Of a stretch of 64,000 bases of DNA, positions 23,834-33,244 are shown one piece after another. This DNA comes from DATNPH01 sp036703315. Lineage in GTDB: Bacteria; Cyanobacteriota; Cyanobacteriia; Cyanobacteriales; Coleofasciculaceae. The stretch is taken from the NCBI GenBank assembly GCA_036703315.1, contig DATNPH010000196.1, forward strand, positions 11,139 through 75,138, in the 5' to 3' direction. The position numbers and the translations under genes are program-made. Within the stretch, counting starts at the first letter, position 1. Each line of letters starts with the position of its first letter. Below the pieces are notes generated by a model, which made no database searches, had not been told where the DNA came from, and saw only the letters and a program-made list of their open reading frames with translations.

Positions 23834-26389
23834 TCAACTGTTGGGCTGCTTGAGCCAAGTAAATCGGAATGTTGTTCCCTGACCTAGCTTGGATTCTAGA
23901 GAGATTGTTCCTCCTTTCTCTTCAATAATTTTCTTAACAATAGCTAAACCAACGCCTGTATTTTCTACAGTGTCACGAGCCTCCAGAGTTTGAAATATCA
24001 CAAAAACTTTTTCATGGAACTGAGGCTCGATCCCCGGTCCATCATCAGTGACAGCAAACTCATAAAAGTCCTTTTGCTCTTCTACGGAAATCACAACCTG
24101 TCCATCCGGACGGTGATTGTGTTTAATGCCATTACTGATTAAATTGGCAAATACTTGCTCTAGAGGCAACCGTTCTGTTATCAGGGTTGGCATTCCAGGC
24201 ATTACCTTGACTATAAATTCTGGTGGTGGTGCCAAAGAGTCGATAACCTCTGCGAGTAACCCCTCGACATCCACGAGTTCCAATGCAGTGTGGAGACGCC
24301 CAATTCGGGAGTACTGCAAAAGACCATTGATTAGGGCTTCCATCCGATACACACGACTCCGCAGCAAGTGCATTTGGTGCCGCGTGTCTTCTCCCAACTG
24401 GTCTTGCAGATCTTCTTCAAGCCACTGGGAGAGATTGGCGATCGCTCGCAGGGGTGCCTTGAGGTCGTGAGACACAACATAGGCAAATTGGTCAAGTTCA
24501 ACATTACGCTTCTCCAAAATCGCCGTAGTTTGTGCCAGCACACTCGTCAACCGCGCTAGTTCCTCAGCACGCGATCGCAAGGCTTCCTCAGCTTTTTTAC
24601 TCTCCGTGATGTCTTGCGTCATCATTATGCCGGAAAATACTTCTACGGTTTCGTTAAATACAGGCAGCACATGGACACAGTAGAGGTGGTCACCGAACCG
24701 TATTTCCGTCACAGTAGCCTTACCCGCCAAAGCATCCCGATAAATTGGCTCTAGCACTTGGGTTGTTTGGGGCGGGAATGCCTCCCAAATGGTCTTACCC
24801 GTAAGCTGTTCACTATCCAAATTCACCGTCGCCAAGGCTGTCCCTTCCGCGATGGTAAATCGCAGGTCTTGATCGAACAGGAAAACGGCTCCATTCGGAA
24901 AATTCTTAGCCAGCGTCCGATATAACTCTTCACTCTTTCGGAGTGCTGCCTCTGATTGCCTGCGTTCAGTGATGTCCTGGTGGATTTCCAGGTAAGCTAC
25001 TGGCTGACCTGTTTCATCCCACTGCAATGTCACCCCACTAGAAACGGCAACACAAGTACCATCACGTCGGTAATTTACCAGTTCCCCGTTCCAGTACCCC
25101 TGTTCAAACAAGATACCTTGGATTTCCTCTTGCGGTTGTGGAAACTCCGGTTTTAGGAGGGTGTGGATAGATTGACCCAGCGCTTCTGCCGCTGAAAAGC
25201 CGTACAGCCGTTGAGCCCCTCGATTCCAATATGTAATTGTGTCATTGAGGTCGCGCACCATAATTGTGTCATTTGCCAAATCTAGCAGTTGAGCTTGTTT
25301 GAGTAGGGTTTCTTGCGATTGCCTACGCTCGGTTATGTCACGCACGATCGCGATAAACAGTTGCTCATTGTCTAACTGCATCTCACTAAAGGCAAACTCC
25401 ATTAGGAATGTTTTCCCGTCTTGGCAACGTCCTACCGTCTCCTGCTGTAGACGTAGTTTGTCTTGATTGTTGCCGATAAGAGAACTCATCACTCTGCCAC
25501 TATCATCAGTAAACGATTCAGCAATCAAGCGTTGTAGGTGTTTACCAATCAGTTCATCCGGTTGATAACCAAAGATTTCTACAGCAGCAGCATTAACCGA
25601 GCGAATGTACCCTCGCTCATTGACAATGAGAATTCCATCGACCACATTATCGAAAACAGCCTGTAAGTAAAAGTTACTTTCCCGTAAACGGCTCGCCCGC
25701 TCTGTCAGTTCCTGGTCTAGCTGGTTGAAAAGGTACAAAGCAGCAAACGAGGCAACCAGACCGACAGCTAAAGCAAGCCACGACACAGCCGTTGTTAAGT
25801 GCTGCAACTGTCTAGCTTGCGCTTCGCGATCAACTCGCCAACGTCCCTCTTGCTCAGAAAACTCCGCGATTTCCTGGCGCAGGTTATCCATATTCAACTT
25901 GCTCTTGAGCAACTGGTCAGTCAGCACGGGCGAACCAACTGTTGTCACTCCTACAGCGTTACTCGTTTTTAGAATCTGTTCTAAAAGCGTGAATTGTTGC
26001 TGCGCTAGCGCTGGAATCTCGTGGAAGTGTTGACGCTGTGCAGGATTGGTTTGTGCCTTAGTCAGCAGCGCCTCAAGCAAACCCGGTAAAAGGCTCTTTG
26101 CCTTGGTATAAGGTTCCAGAAATTCCAAACGCTTGGTAACGACATAACCTCGAACGCTAGTTTCAGCATCGACTAGCGTTCTCATCAAGCGTTCAGTCTC
26201 GATCAGGGTTTGCTGACTCTGTTGCTCCTGCTGCCGAGCCAGTATAGTTTGAGCATGCAGTACGGCAATTGCAAAAATTGAAGAGAACAGACAGACAATG
26301 GGAATCGAGACAATTGAAGCGCCTCGCCAGCGAACTGAAAGATCAGGTCGGAGCTTACGCCCAGTAAGTGAACGATTCAAGGCGTTCAT
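23834..26389 (-). CDS. membrane sensor histidine kinase (CHASE3-PAS-PAS-PAS-HisKA-HATPase)
   Basis: 851-aa kinase. Transmembrane helices at about 26-46 and 200-222 flank a CHASE3 sensor (ETERLMRTLVDAETSVRGYVVT), likely periplasmic. Three PAS domains follow (about 238-355, 362-480, 487-600), each ending in a PAC-type DITE motif. The phospho-accepting His641 is in YVVSHDLKAPLRAI, and the ATPase has LISNGIKHNH, DDGPGI and NTGVGLAIVKK. This transmitter is nearly the same as that of the next kinase. It lies between the Rcp1-like receiver (68 bases downstream) and the other kinase (43 bases upstream), so the three probably form one transcript. Confidence 0.93.
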   Translation of the reverse strand: MNALNRSLTGRKLRPDLSVRWRGASIVSIPIVCLFSSIFAIAVLHAQTILARQQEQQSQQTLIETERLMRTLVDAETSVRGYVVTKRLEFLEPYTKAKSLLPGLLEALLTKAQTNPAQRQHFHEIPALAQQQFTLLEQILKTSNAVGVTTVGSPVLTDQLLKSKLNMDNLRQEIAEFSEQEGRWRVDREAQARQLQHLTTAVSWLALAVGLVASFAALYLFNQLDQELTERASRLRESNFYLQAVFDNVVDGILIVNERGYIRSVNAAAVEIFGYQPDELIGKHLQRLIAESFTDDSGRVMSSLIGNNQDKLRLQQETVGRCQDGKTFLMEFAFSEMQLDNEQLFIAIVRDITERRQSQETLLKQAQLLDLANDTIMVRDLNDTITYWNRGAQRLYGFSAAEALGQSIHTLLKPEFPQPQEEIQGILFEQGYWNGELVNYRRDGTCVAVSSGVTLQWDETGQPVAYLEIHQDITERRQSEAALRKSEELYRTLAKNFPNGAVFLFDQDLRFTIAEGTALATVNLDSEQLTGKTIWEAFPPQTTQVLEPIYRDALAGKATVTEIRFGDHLYCVHVLPVFNETVEVFSGIMMTQDITESKKAEEALRSRAEELARLTSVLAQTTAILEKRNVELDQFAYVVSHDLKAPLRAIANLSQWLEEDLQDQLGEDTRHQMHLLRSRVYRMEALINGLLQYSRIGRLHTALELVDVEGLLAEVIDSLAPPPEFIVKVMPGMPTLITERLPLEQVFANLISNGIKHNHRPDGQVVISVEEQKDFYEFAVTDDGPGIEPQFHEKVFVIFQTLEARDTVENTGVGLAIVKKIIEEKGGTISLESKLGQGTTFRFTWLKQPNS

Positions 26390-26431
26390 ATTAATGCTTC
26401 TTAAGCTACTTTCCAGGCTAAAAAAGAGTCA

Positions 26432-28732
26432 TTAGTTAACTAATGACTCACTCTGCTTAGGCCAGGTGAAGTAAAAGGTTGCTCCCTGACCGTCTTGAGA
26501 TTCCAATCGAATGCAACCCCCTTTGCTTTCTACAATTTTTTTAGTGATTGCCAAGCCTACCCCGATGTTCTCGACTGTATCTCTCGCTTGCAAAGTCTGA
26601 AAGATTACAAATACTCTCTCATGGAACTGAGGAGCGATTCCTGCACCATCATCCGCCACAATAAACTCATAAGCGTTTGACCGCTCATGAACACCGATTT
26701 TCACCCTTCCATCCGACGAGGGGTGATGTTTGATGGCATTATCAATTAGCTGAGTAAATACTTCCTGAAGCAGAAATTGCTCCGTGACCAATGTTGGCAT
26801 TTCTGGCGCAATTTCGATAGTGAATTGGGGAGGTGGGGTAAGGATATCAATGATGTTTCTCAATAAAGTGGCAACGTCTACCAATTCTGGCTTGGTCTTG
26901 AGTCGTCCCGTGCGAGAATACTGCAAAAGCCCATTGATCAGAGCCTCTAAGCGGTGAACTCGCCCACGCAGCAATTGCATTTGGCGAAAATTTTCTGCAT
27001 GGAGGTAGTCAGCGATGTCTTCTTCAATCCACTCGGATAAATTCGCGATCGCCCGTAGTGGTGCCTTCAAATCATGAGAGGTTACATAAACAAACTGGTC
27101 AAGTTCTTGAGTGCGCTTTTCTAAGGCAGCAGTAGTCTTGTTCAAGACCGAGGTTATTTGAGCTAGTTTAGCTTTTGTATCGTACAGGGCATTATTGACT
27201 CGCTGGTAAGCGATCGCTGCCCCCAAGATATTAGCGACACACTGTAGAAAATCAACATCACTACGGCTAAACCCCCGTCGCAGGCTCGTATGAACCGTTA
27301 AAACGCCAAAAGGGCGGTAGGGAATATTCGTTTCCCCAGCGCTCAAACTATCTGGGTTGGGAGTCGCATCAATAATCACACTCATGCCGCTAACAATGTC
27401 GTAGTCATGAATCAAGGTTGAACTTTGAAAGCGGGTTTCGCAACGCAAGTCTTCTACAACAACAGGTTGACGGCAGTGCAGGGTATAGCCGGCTTGTGTA
27501 TTTGGACTGGCGGCAATAATCGCCTGCCGCAGTAGCCCTTGCTGCCAGCCTATTCCGGCTTTAAGTCGCAAAGCATTGCCATCAGGGAGCAATTCCCATA
27601 CTTGGCAATACTCTACCCCTAGTGTTTGGGAAACCAAGAAGACTGCTTTGTCCATCAGTTCTTGAACTTCGGTTCCCAGAAGCACCTGTTGACCTAGTTG
27701 AGCAACGATGGCTTGCTGATGCAGACGGACTTGGAGTTCTACTTCTGCCTGCTTGGTAAGTGTAATATCAACCATCAGACCACGACGCTTGTGTATCTGA
27801 CCTTGGTCATCTCGAACGACATAAGCGCGATCGCGCAGCCAAACCACTCGCTTATCTGCCGCTAAACAGCGATACTCCAGCTCATAATCTCGACTCTGGA
27901 GCATTTCCTTGCGACATAAAGCCACAGTCCACTGTCGATCTTCCGGATGAATCAGGTTGACCCAAAAATCAGGCTGACTTAGCCATTGCTCGACGGGATA
28001 CCCTAAAAGCTGCTCAGCACTATTACTGACAAAGGTGAACTGCTCAGTTGTCGCCTCCGCTTCCCAAACAATGGTACGGGAAAGTTCATTCACAAGATTT
28101 GGGAGGCGCTGTTGTGCTAAGTCTAAGAGATTATGTACCCCTTGCTGCATCATGGGTAAGGTAGCTGCCTGTTGAGCGCCAACTCCCCGACGAGGAATGC
28201 GCTCACCTCGCCGTTGTGAGGAATCCTCTTGGGGGATAGACATTTGTCTACTTTCTTGGCAAAATGTTGCAGAGTATTGCTCTAGTTGTTCCTTGATCGT
28301 GTAAGTGCCAACCCACTCGAAGAGCTGACCCTCGGCTCTCATTGCTGGCGTTTGACAACCACTAAACCAGTGGTAGGTGCCATCTCTTCTGAGAAGACGA
28401 CATTCGATTTGGTAGCTTTGCGGTTTTTTTGAGGAGACATTGCAACTGGCAACCCAGCGCTTGCGGTCTTCCGGGTGGAGTGCCTTGAGAAATTCCCAGC
28501 CGAGTGATTCTGCCTCTGTCAACCCGGTATACTCATACCAGCGTCGGTTAAAGTGAGTAATTGCTCCGCTGGCTTCTGCAAGCCAAACAATCTGAGGTAA
28601 GGTCTCTAGAAGACAGTGAATTTTAGCTTCAGTTACCTCTATACGTTCTTGAAGGTAGTGGCGCTGTTGCACTGCTTCATCGCCGAAGCCAGATGAGGGG
28701 AAGTTGTGATTATTATTAAAGGATGTATCCAT
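26432..28732 (-). CDS. sensor histidine kinase (PAS-PAS-GAF-HisKA-HATPase)
   Basis: 766-aa soluble kinase. PAS1 at about 35-155 (LPQIVWLAEASGAITHFNRRWYEYTG), PAS2 at about 210-330 (TTEQFTFVSNSAEQLLGYPVEQWLSQ), GAF at about 340-510, a coiled linker, then His553 in YVTSHDLKAPLRAI and the ATPase with LIDNAIKHHP, DDGAGIAP and NIGVGLAITKK. The last 210 residues match the neighbouring CHASE3 kinase almost residue for residue, so the transmitters come from a duplication while the sensors differ. It is the first gene of a probable reverse-strand operon. Confidence 0.93.
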   Translation of the reverse strand: MDTSFNNNHNFPSSGFGDEAVQQRHYLQERIEVTEAKIHCLLETLPQIVWLAEASGAITHFNRRWYEYTGLTEAESLGWEFLKALHPEDRKRWVASCNVSSKKPQSYQIECRLLRRDGTYHWFSGCQTPAMRAEGQLFEWVGTYTIKEQLEQYSATFCQESRQMSIPQEDSSQRRGERIPRRGVGAQQAATLPMMQQGVHNLLDLAQQRLPNLVNELSRTIVWEAEATTEQFTFVSNSAEQLLGYPVEQWLSQPDFWVNLIHPEDRQWTVALCRKEMLQSRDYELEYRCLAADKRVVWLRDRAYVVRDDQGQIHKRRGLMVDITLTKQAEVELQVRLHQQAIVAQLGQQVLLGTEVQELMDKAVFLVSQTLGVEYCQVWELLPDGNALRLKAGIGWQQGLLRQAIIAASPNTQAGYTLHCRQPVVVEDLRCETRFQSSTLIHDYDIVSGMSVIIDATPNPDSLSAGETNIPYRPFGVLTVHTSLRRGFSRSDVDFLQCVANILGAAIAYQRVNNALYDTKAKLAQITSVLNKTTAALEKRTQELDQFVYVTSHDLKAPLRAIANLSEWIEEDIADYLHAENFRQMQLLRGRVHRLEALINGLLQYSRTGRLKTKPELVDVATLLRNIIDILTPPPQFTIEIAPEMPTLVTEQFLLQEVFTQLIDNAIKHHPSSDGRVKIGVHERSNAYEFIVADDGAGIAPQFHERVFVIFQTLQARDTVENIGVGLAITKKIVESKGGCIRLESQDGQGATFYFTWPKQSESLVN

Positions 28733-28977
28733 TATGTTTTTTTAAACAACCTGAACTTCACACTTGACATACTTAACAATGTGTGCATGAAAAATTCAAT
28801 AGAAGCTATAGAAGCTATATGGTAAAGGTCGTTTGTCAAGGAACAGTATTATAAAGAATCTATCTAAAGTACAGGAATCCCTACCCCTATCGCAGGGGAG
28901 ACATCACTAGACACTTTACCGAAACTTTATAAACTTCTTTTGTAATAGCTTTTGAACCGATACCCTGGACGTTGACC

Positions 28978-29697
28978 ATGAGTAAAATCCGCGTTGCTCT
29001 AATTGAAGACCATGACCTAACTCGGGTCGGTATCCGAACAGCGCTGCAACAGCGTAGTGAAATTGAATTTGTGGGCGAAGCCGCCAATGGTACGGAAGGT
29101 CTGAACTTACTGGAAACGTCCAGACCAGATATCGGAATTGTTGATATCGGTCTTCCTGACATAGACGGAATTGAGTTGACACGCCGATTCAAAGAGGTTC
29201 AACCTAACGAGGAGACAACCGATACCAAGATTCTGGTATTGACTTTGCAGGATAACGAAGAGGCTGTGATGGCAGCTTTTGCGGCGGGTGCAGACTCTTA
29301 CTGCATGAAAAATATCAGTTTTGATAACTTACTAGAAGCGATACAAGTTACCCATGAAGGGAATGCTTGGATTGATCCAGCGATCGCTCGAATTGTTCTC
29401 AAGCAAACCAAGTCAAAAGACATGGGAGCTGATGCCGCTGCCGCCCTGAAGACGGTGACAATCAGTGCAGCAGAACCCGAATATAGTCAACTGATTGAAG
29501 CCTACCCCTTGACAGAACGAGAATTAGAGGTTTTGCAGCTAATTGTTGAAGGTTGTAGCAATGCTGCGATCGCAGAGAAGCTGTACATCACCGTGGGAAC
29601 CGTCAAAACCCATGTCCGGAACATTCTCAATAAGCTTTGTGCGGATGACCGTACCCAGGCTGCTGTTCGTGCTCTCCGCTCTGGCTTAGTGGGTTGA
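28978..29697 (+). CDS. NarL/FixJ-type response regulator
   Basis: DNA-binding regulator of 239 aa. Receiver domain with IEDHD pocket, phospho-acceptor Asp56 in IGIVDIGLPDIDG, Thr in LVLTLQD and a Lys-equivalent in YCMKNIS. A linker of about 40 residues leads to the LuxR-type helix-turn-helix: PLTERELEVLQLIVEGCSNAAIAEKL then VGTVKTHVRNILNKL. I use the ATG at 28978 rather than the in-frame TTG at 28972. It is divergent from the kinase operon across a 245-base gap and is a plausible DNA-binding output for those kinases. Confidence 0.94.
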   Translation: MSKIRVALIEDHDLTRVGIRTALQQRSEIEFVGEAANGTEGLNLLETSRPDIGIVDIGLPDIDGIELTRRFKEVQPNEETTDTKILVLTLQDNEEAVMAAFAAGADSYCMKNISFDNLLEAIQVTHEGNAWIDPAIARIVLKQTKSKDMGADAAAALKTVTISAAEPEYSQLIEAYPLTERELEVLQLIVEGCSNAAIAEKLYITVGTVKTHVRNILNKLCADDRTQAAVRALRSGLVG

Positions 29698-29759
29698 GTT
29701 ATCTGTTTTTGAGCGTTAGCAGCTTTCCTATCTAGCGGTTAGAGCGATTCTTTCGTTGA

Positions 29760-29793
29760 GAGCCAGCAGTAGTTTATACAGCTGGCTTTTCTT
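29760..29793 (+). terminator. rho-independent terminator after the NarL-type regulator
   Basis: AGCCAGC (29761-29767) and GCTGGCT (29781-29787) form a perfect 7-bp stem followed by a T-rich tract, 60 bases after the stop codon. Confidence 0.75.
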
Positions 29794-30117
29794 GTAGCTT
29801 TTATGGCTGTCAGAAGATTGCTGATTTACGATAGTTTCGAATGGATAAATATTGCACTGCGCCCTATGAGACTTCAGTCACTGAGAGTACAATTAACAGA
29901 CTTTCAAGACGATTACGGAAATGGTTAGCCTAGTCAACTGTTGGGGAGGCAAAACAAGGTGATTGAGGAAAGCATCACTAACTCAAACATCAGGGGCATC
30001 TTTAGCGGAAGAATACTTTGAGAATTTGTCGGTTGCTTGTAAGCAGTAACTGCTGGTTACATCGATTGGATGATCTCAAACGGTCGTCTCTAACAAACCT
30101 GAACCCGGAGTGAGCAA
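29794..30117. other. intergenic region before the phosphatase gene
   Basis: About 320 bases with no supportable gene; very short frames only. A GGAG Shine-Dalgarno sequence lies at the right end (GAACCCGGAGTGAGCAA) before the phosphatase ATG. Confidence 0.5.
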
Positions 30118-31779
30118 ATGAGTCAGGCAGACCGGAGCAGACTTAAACTGATGGTGGTGGACGATGAGCCTGACAATCTGGATTTGCTTTATAGAACGTT
30201 CAGGCGAGAATTTCACGTCTTCAAAGCCGACGGAGCAATGAGCGCTCTTGAAATTCTGGACAAGGAAGGGGAAATGGCTGTGATTATCTCCGATCAGCGG
30301 ATGCCCCTGATGAACGGAACCGAGTTTTTGAGCAAAACAGTTGAGCGATTTCCAGATACGATTCGCATCCTTTTAACGGGTTACACTGATGTTGAAGATT
30401 TGGTGGAAGCAATTAACTCTGGCAAGGTTTTTAAGTACATCACTAAACCTTGGAATCCTGAGAACCTAAAAACCGTTGTTCAACAGGCTGCTGATACCTA
30501 CCGGGTGCTTAAAAAGAGAACGGCTGAACTCAGTCGTGCTTTACGAAGAGAAGAACTGTTCAATGTAGTAACAACGGCGATTCGAGAGTCGCTGGACTAC
30601 AGCAGTATTCTGCAAACTATTGTCACGACAATTGGTCAGACGTTTAAAGCGACAGCTTGCAGTCTGCGACCAGTAGAGGGGTACCAACTATTACCGGAAT
30701 CTTTCTCTTACCAAGCTGATAGCGAAGCGGAATTCCCCTGTTTGCCTGATGCCGATGCGATCGTTCACAACGTCTTAGAGAACCGCCAAACACAGGTTTT
30801 TCACGAAGAAACTAACCGCAAGCGTTTAGTGCATCTAGTCGTCCCTCTGGTCTGCCAACAACAGACCCTGGCAGTTCTGTGTCTCTACCAGCGCGAAGGT
30901 GAGCTTCCCTGGGCTTCAGAAGATGTTCAACTTATTGAAGCGGTCAGTGAACAGGCAGCTTTAGCCATTTCTCAGGCAAAACTTTATCAACGTACCCAGT
31001 TGCAGGCTCAGCAGATGCTTGATGAGCTAGAGGTAGCTCGCCAAATCCAAAACAACTTGCTACGCCAAAGTTGGCCAGAGGTTGAAGGCGTTCGGATGCA
31101 AGCCCACTGCTACGCAGCGCGAGAAGTAGGAGGCGATTTTTTTGAAGTCTATGTTCATCCCCAAGGAGATGTCTGGTTGGCAGTAGGCGATGTTTCGGGC
31201 AAAGGCGTTCCGGCTGCTTTATTCATGGCAAGTGCGATTTCGATCTTGCGGCGAGAACTGGCTCAAGAGATTTCTCCAGAGCCGGAGATTGTTATGCAAA
31301 ATCTTAACAGCATCATGTTAGACAACCTCGTTAGTACCAACTGTTTCCTCACGATGGTTCTGGCTCGCTACACCCCAACGACACAGCAGTTGGTCTATGC
31401 TAACGCTGGTCATATTTATCCGATGGTCTGGTCTCACCACCTGGTAGTTCAACAGGGGGTGGCATCAGACGAGTCAGCGATGATAGAGCCGAATTACCTC
31501 AAAGTTCGTGGTGTCCCTTTGGGAATCTTACCAATTTGGAAGGCTAAGGCAGGAAATTTAACCTTAAATGCTGGCGAAATCTTTCTGTTAATGAGTGATG
31601 GTATTACAGAGGCAACAGTTACACAAACTAGTTCGATGCTTAATCAATCAGGTCTTTGGGAACTTCTGAAGCAGGAGTTAGCGCCCTTTGACCTAACCCA
31701 TTTATTAGCCCGCATTCGAGAATGCACCAACAATGTGCAGGAAGATGACCAAACTGTACTCTCTCTGGAGGTTTTGTAG
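30118..31779 (+). CDS. response regulator with GAF and PP2C/SpoIIE phosphatase domain (RsbU-like)
   Basis: 553-aa protein: receiver (1-130; Asp59 in VIISDQRMPLMNG, Lys in YITKPWNP), a linker helix, a GAF domain (about 145-300), a coiled coil (EVARQIQNNLLRQSWP) and a serine phosphatase domain (about 330-550). Metal-binding acidic residues are visible in REVGGDFFEV, VGDVSGKGVPAALFMA and LMSDGITEA. In partner switching such phosphatases dephosphorylate a STAS anti-anti-sigma factor under control of a phosphorelay. The next gene, 3 bases downstream, is the matching anti-sigma kinase, so the two are surely coupled. Confidence 0.94.
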   Translation: MSQADRSRLKLMVVDDEPDNLDLLYRTFRREFHVFKADGAMSALEILDKEGEMAVIISDQRMPLMNGTEFLSKTVERFPDTIRILLTGYTDVEDLVEAINSGKVFKYITKPWNPENLKTVVQQAADTYRVLKKRTAELSRALRREELFNVVTTAIRESLDYSSILQTIVTTIGQTFKATACSLRPVEGYQLLPESFSYQADSEAEFPCLPDADAIVHNVLENRQTQVFHEETNRKRLVHLVVPLVCQQQTLAVLCLYQREGELPWASEDVQLIEAVSEQAALAISQAKLYQRTQLQAQQMLDELEVARQIQNNLLRQSWPEVEGVRMQAHCYAAREVGGDFFEVYVHPQGDVWLAVGDVSGKGVPAALFMASAISILRRELAQEISPEPEIVMQNLNSIMLDNLVSTNCFLTMVLARYTPTTQQLVYANAGHIYPMVWSHHLVVQQGVASDESAMIEPNYLKVRGVPLGILPIWKAKAGNLTLNAGEIFLLMSDGITEATVTQTSSMLNQSGLWELLKQELAPFDLTHLLARIRECTNNVQEDDQTVLSLEVL

Positions 31780-31782
31780 TCA

Positions 31783-32217
31783 ATGAAAACAGAACTGCAC
31801 GTACCGAGTGACTTGAAGTTTTTAACGGTTGTTGAAAGCTGGCTATTGGGTAGTTTAGAAGTAGAGCTAGGTGACTCTGTTGATTGGTCGCGTCAATCCA
31901 GCCGTTTGCGATTAGCCTTAGTGGAAGCTTACTCAAACGTGGTGCGTCATGCCCATCGAGATCAGCCCAATTTACCAGTCCTAATTCGCCTGGAACTTGA
32001 AGAGCGAGATATTGCCCTAGAGATTTGGGATCATGGTAAAGGTTTTGACTTATCTACTTATCTACCGCCCAATCCAGAGGACAAGCAGGAGAGTGGATAT
32101 GGCTGGCTGATTATGAACAAGCTCATGGATCGAGTGGAGTACCGCTTACAGGTGAATGGTCGCAACTGTCTAAAGCTAGAAACTAGTTTGCCAAAAGCTG
32201 AAGAATCTCAGAAATAA
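31783..32217 (+). CDS. anti-sigma regulatory factor, serine kinase (RsbW/SpoIIAB-like)
   Basis: 144-aa GHKL-ATPase of the HATPase_c_2 type. The N box is LRLALVEAYSNVVRHAH, the G1 box is IWDHGKGFD and the G2 region is SGYGWLIMNKLMD. Such proteins phosphorylate a STAS antagonist and/or bind a sigma factor. The frame opens 3 bases after the phosphatase stop, implying translational coupling. No STAS gene is present in the window, so the antagonist must be encoded elsewhere. Confidence 0.92.
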   Translation: MKTELHVPSDLKFLTVVESWLLGSLEVELGDSVDWSRQSSRLRLALVEAYSNVVRHAHRDQPNLPVLIRLELEERDIALEIWDHGKGFDLSTYLPPNPEDKQESGYGWLIMNKLMDRVEYRLQVNGRNCLKLETSLPKAEESQK

Positions 32218-32247
32218 GCAAATTTCGGACTCAGTAGTTTAACGGTT

Positions 32248-32418
32248 ATGCGATCGCAGCAGATAGTCGCTAGAGCGCCGATTTTTCATTTATTTGACCA
32301 AGAAACATTAGACAGTCTGTTGATGATGGCTCATCCAGACTGGCAATGCACTCCTAAAGATATCAACTTAGTGCAGCAACTACTGGCTCATTCTTTAGAG
32401 AAAGTTTCAGTAGCTTAA
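32248..32418 (+). CDS. possible small protein (56 aa)
   Basis: Short frame beginning MRSQQIVARAPIFHLF and ending with HSLEKVSVA, 30 bases after the anti-sigma kinase in the same direction. No clear Shine-Dalgarno sequence. Composition is protein-like (DQETLDSLLMMAHPDW) but no family is recognised. It may be a third member of the operon. Confidence 0.35.
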   Translation: MRSQQIVARAPIFHLFDQETLDSLLMMAHPDWQCTPKDINLVQQLLAHSLEKVSVA

Positions 32419-32483
32419 TCAATTTTGGATTTTGGATGGGTCATTGGAAAGAACCAATCAAAACCCATAGTGTTGTCATATAG

Positions 32484-32524
32484 CAGGTGCCAGGTATTAG
32501 GTGTCAGGTGTTAGGCGTCAAAGG
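32484..32524. repeat. degenerate tandem repeat (AGGTGTCAGGTGTTAGG type)
   Basis: Several imperfect copies of an AGGTGYCAGGT/GTTAGG unit in the intergenic space. It resembles the heptamer-derived repeats found between cyanobacterial genes. Confidence 0.65.
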
Positions 32525-32592
32525 TTCAAGATAAGGAGTTTTGCGCTTCCCCTGTGTCCTAACTATGGCGATTGCTATATACTTCAGAAGGT

Positions 32593-33027
32593 TTATCGAC
32601 GGAGGCTTAGTAGCTCTTGAGGAGAGGCTAACAGCTTAATCCTGGCAAAAAGAATCTCCTGTTCTGAGTTGAGTATGAATATCCACGAAACATTGACACC
32701 AAACCAGGGAGTTTGCACTTTGCCAGTAACCTGAATCTGAGTTAGGTTATCTTCTAGCGTTTCAGCAATGCCTTTGCTGGGAAGTAGCTCCATTCCCTTG
32801 GCTTCAGTATTTAGGTAAGTTGCGATCGCGTCTTGTCCTTCTATGGGCTTCTCAAAGGGTGGCTGCATTGCGCCACTACCCGCAAACAAGGCAGCTGTTG
32901 CTTGATAGTCACCAGCGTTCATCGTTTCAAAGTAACGCAGCACTACTGGCTCAGTGATTCCTTCTAGGGTCAAGTCGGTGGTAGCAGTAGACTGAAACGT
33001 TGGAGTTATATCGTTGGCAATTGTCAT
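32593..33027 (-). CDS. OCP C-terminal-domain homologue (CTDH), NTF2-like carotenoid carrier
   Basis: 144-aa protein related to the regulatory C-terminal domain of orange carotenoid protein. CTDHs take carotenoid from membranes, quench singlet oxygen and deliver pigment to N-terminal-domain homologues (family knowledge). Family motifs are GAMQPPFEKPIEGQDAI, VTGKVQTPWFG and LLASPQELL. The carotenoid carbonyl hydrogen-bond partners are conserved: Tyr in VVLRYFETM and Trp in VSWIF (equivalents of Tyr201 and Trp288 of Synechocystis OCP). The protein has no cysteine, so the disulfide-linked dimer described for an Anabaena CTDH cannot form. It lies 217 bases downstream of OCP with a terminator between them. 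Confidence 0.92.
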   Translation of the reverse strand: MTIANDITPTFQSTATTDLTLEGITEPVVLRYFETMNAGDYQATAALFAGSGAMQPPFEKPIEGQDAIATYLNTEAKGMELLPSKGIAETLEDNLTQIQVTGKVQTPWFGVNVSWIFILNSEQEILFARIKLLASPQELLSLRR

Positions 33028-33060
33028 CAGAGTTTCCTCGCATTACGACAACCAGTTTTA

Positions 33061-33088
33061 AATAAAAAGGCAGGTTTACACCTGCCCT
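33061..33088 (-). terminator. rho-independent terminator between OCP and CTDH genes
   Basis: On the reverse strand GGCAGGT-GTAA-ACCTGCC (arms 33080-33086 and 33069-33075) is followed by TTTTTATTT. A strong intrinsic terminator after OCP, so CTDH is either expressed by read-through or from its own promoter. Confidence 0.85.
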
Positions 33089-33244
33089 TCTAGATGGATT
33101 TTGCCAAACTTTTCCAGATGTCAGATTCGACATCACAAGGAAAGGTGTTTCAATCAGTAAGCAGATCAACGCTTATGTCAGAGCAAAATTTGACCTACAC
33201 AAGTAAACACATCTCCATGAACCTCAAATACTGACGCGATCGTT

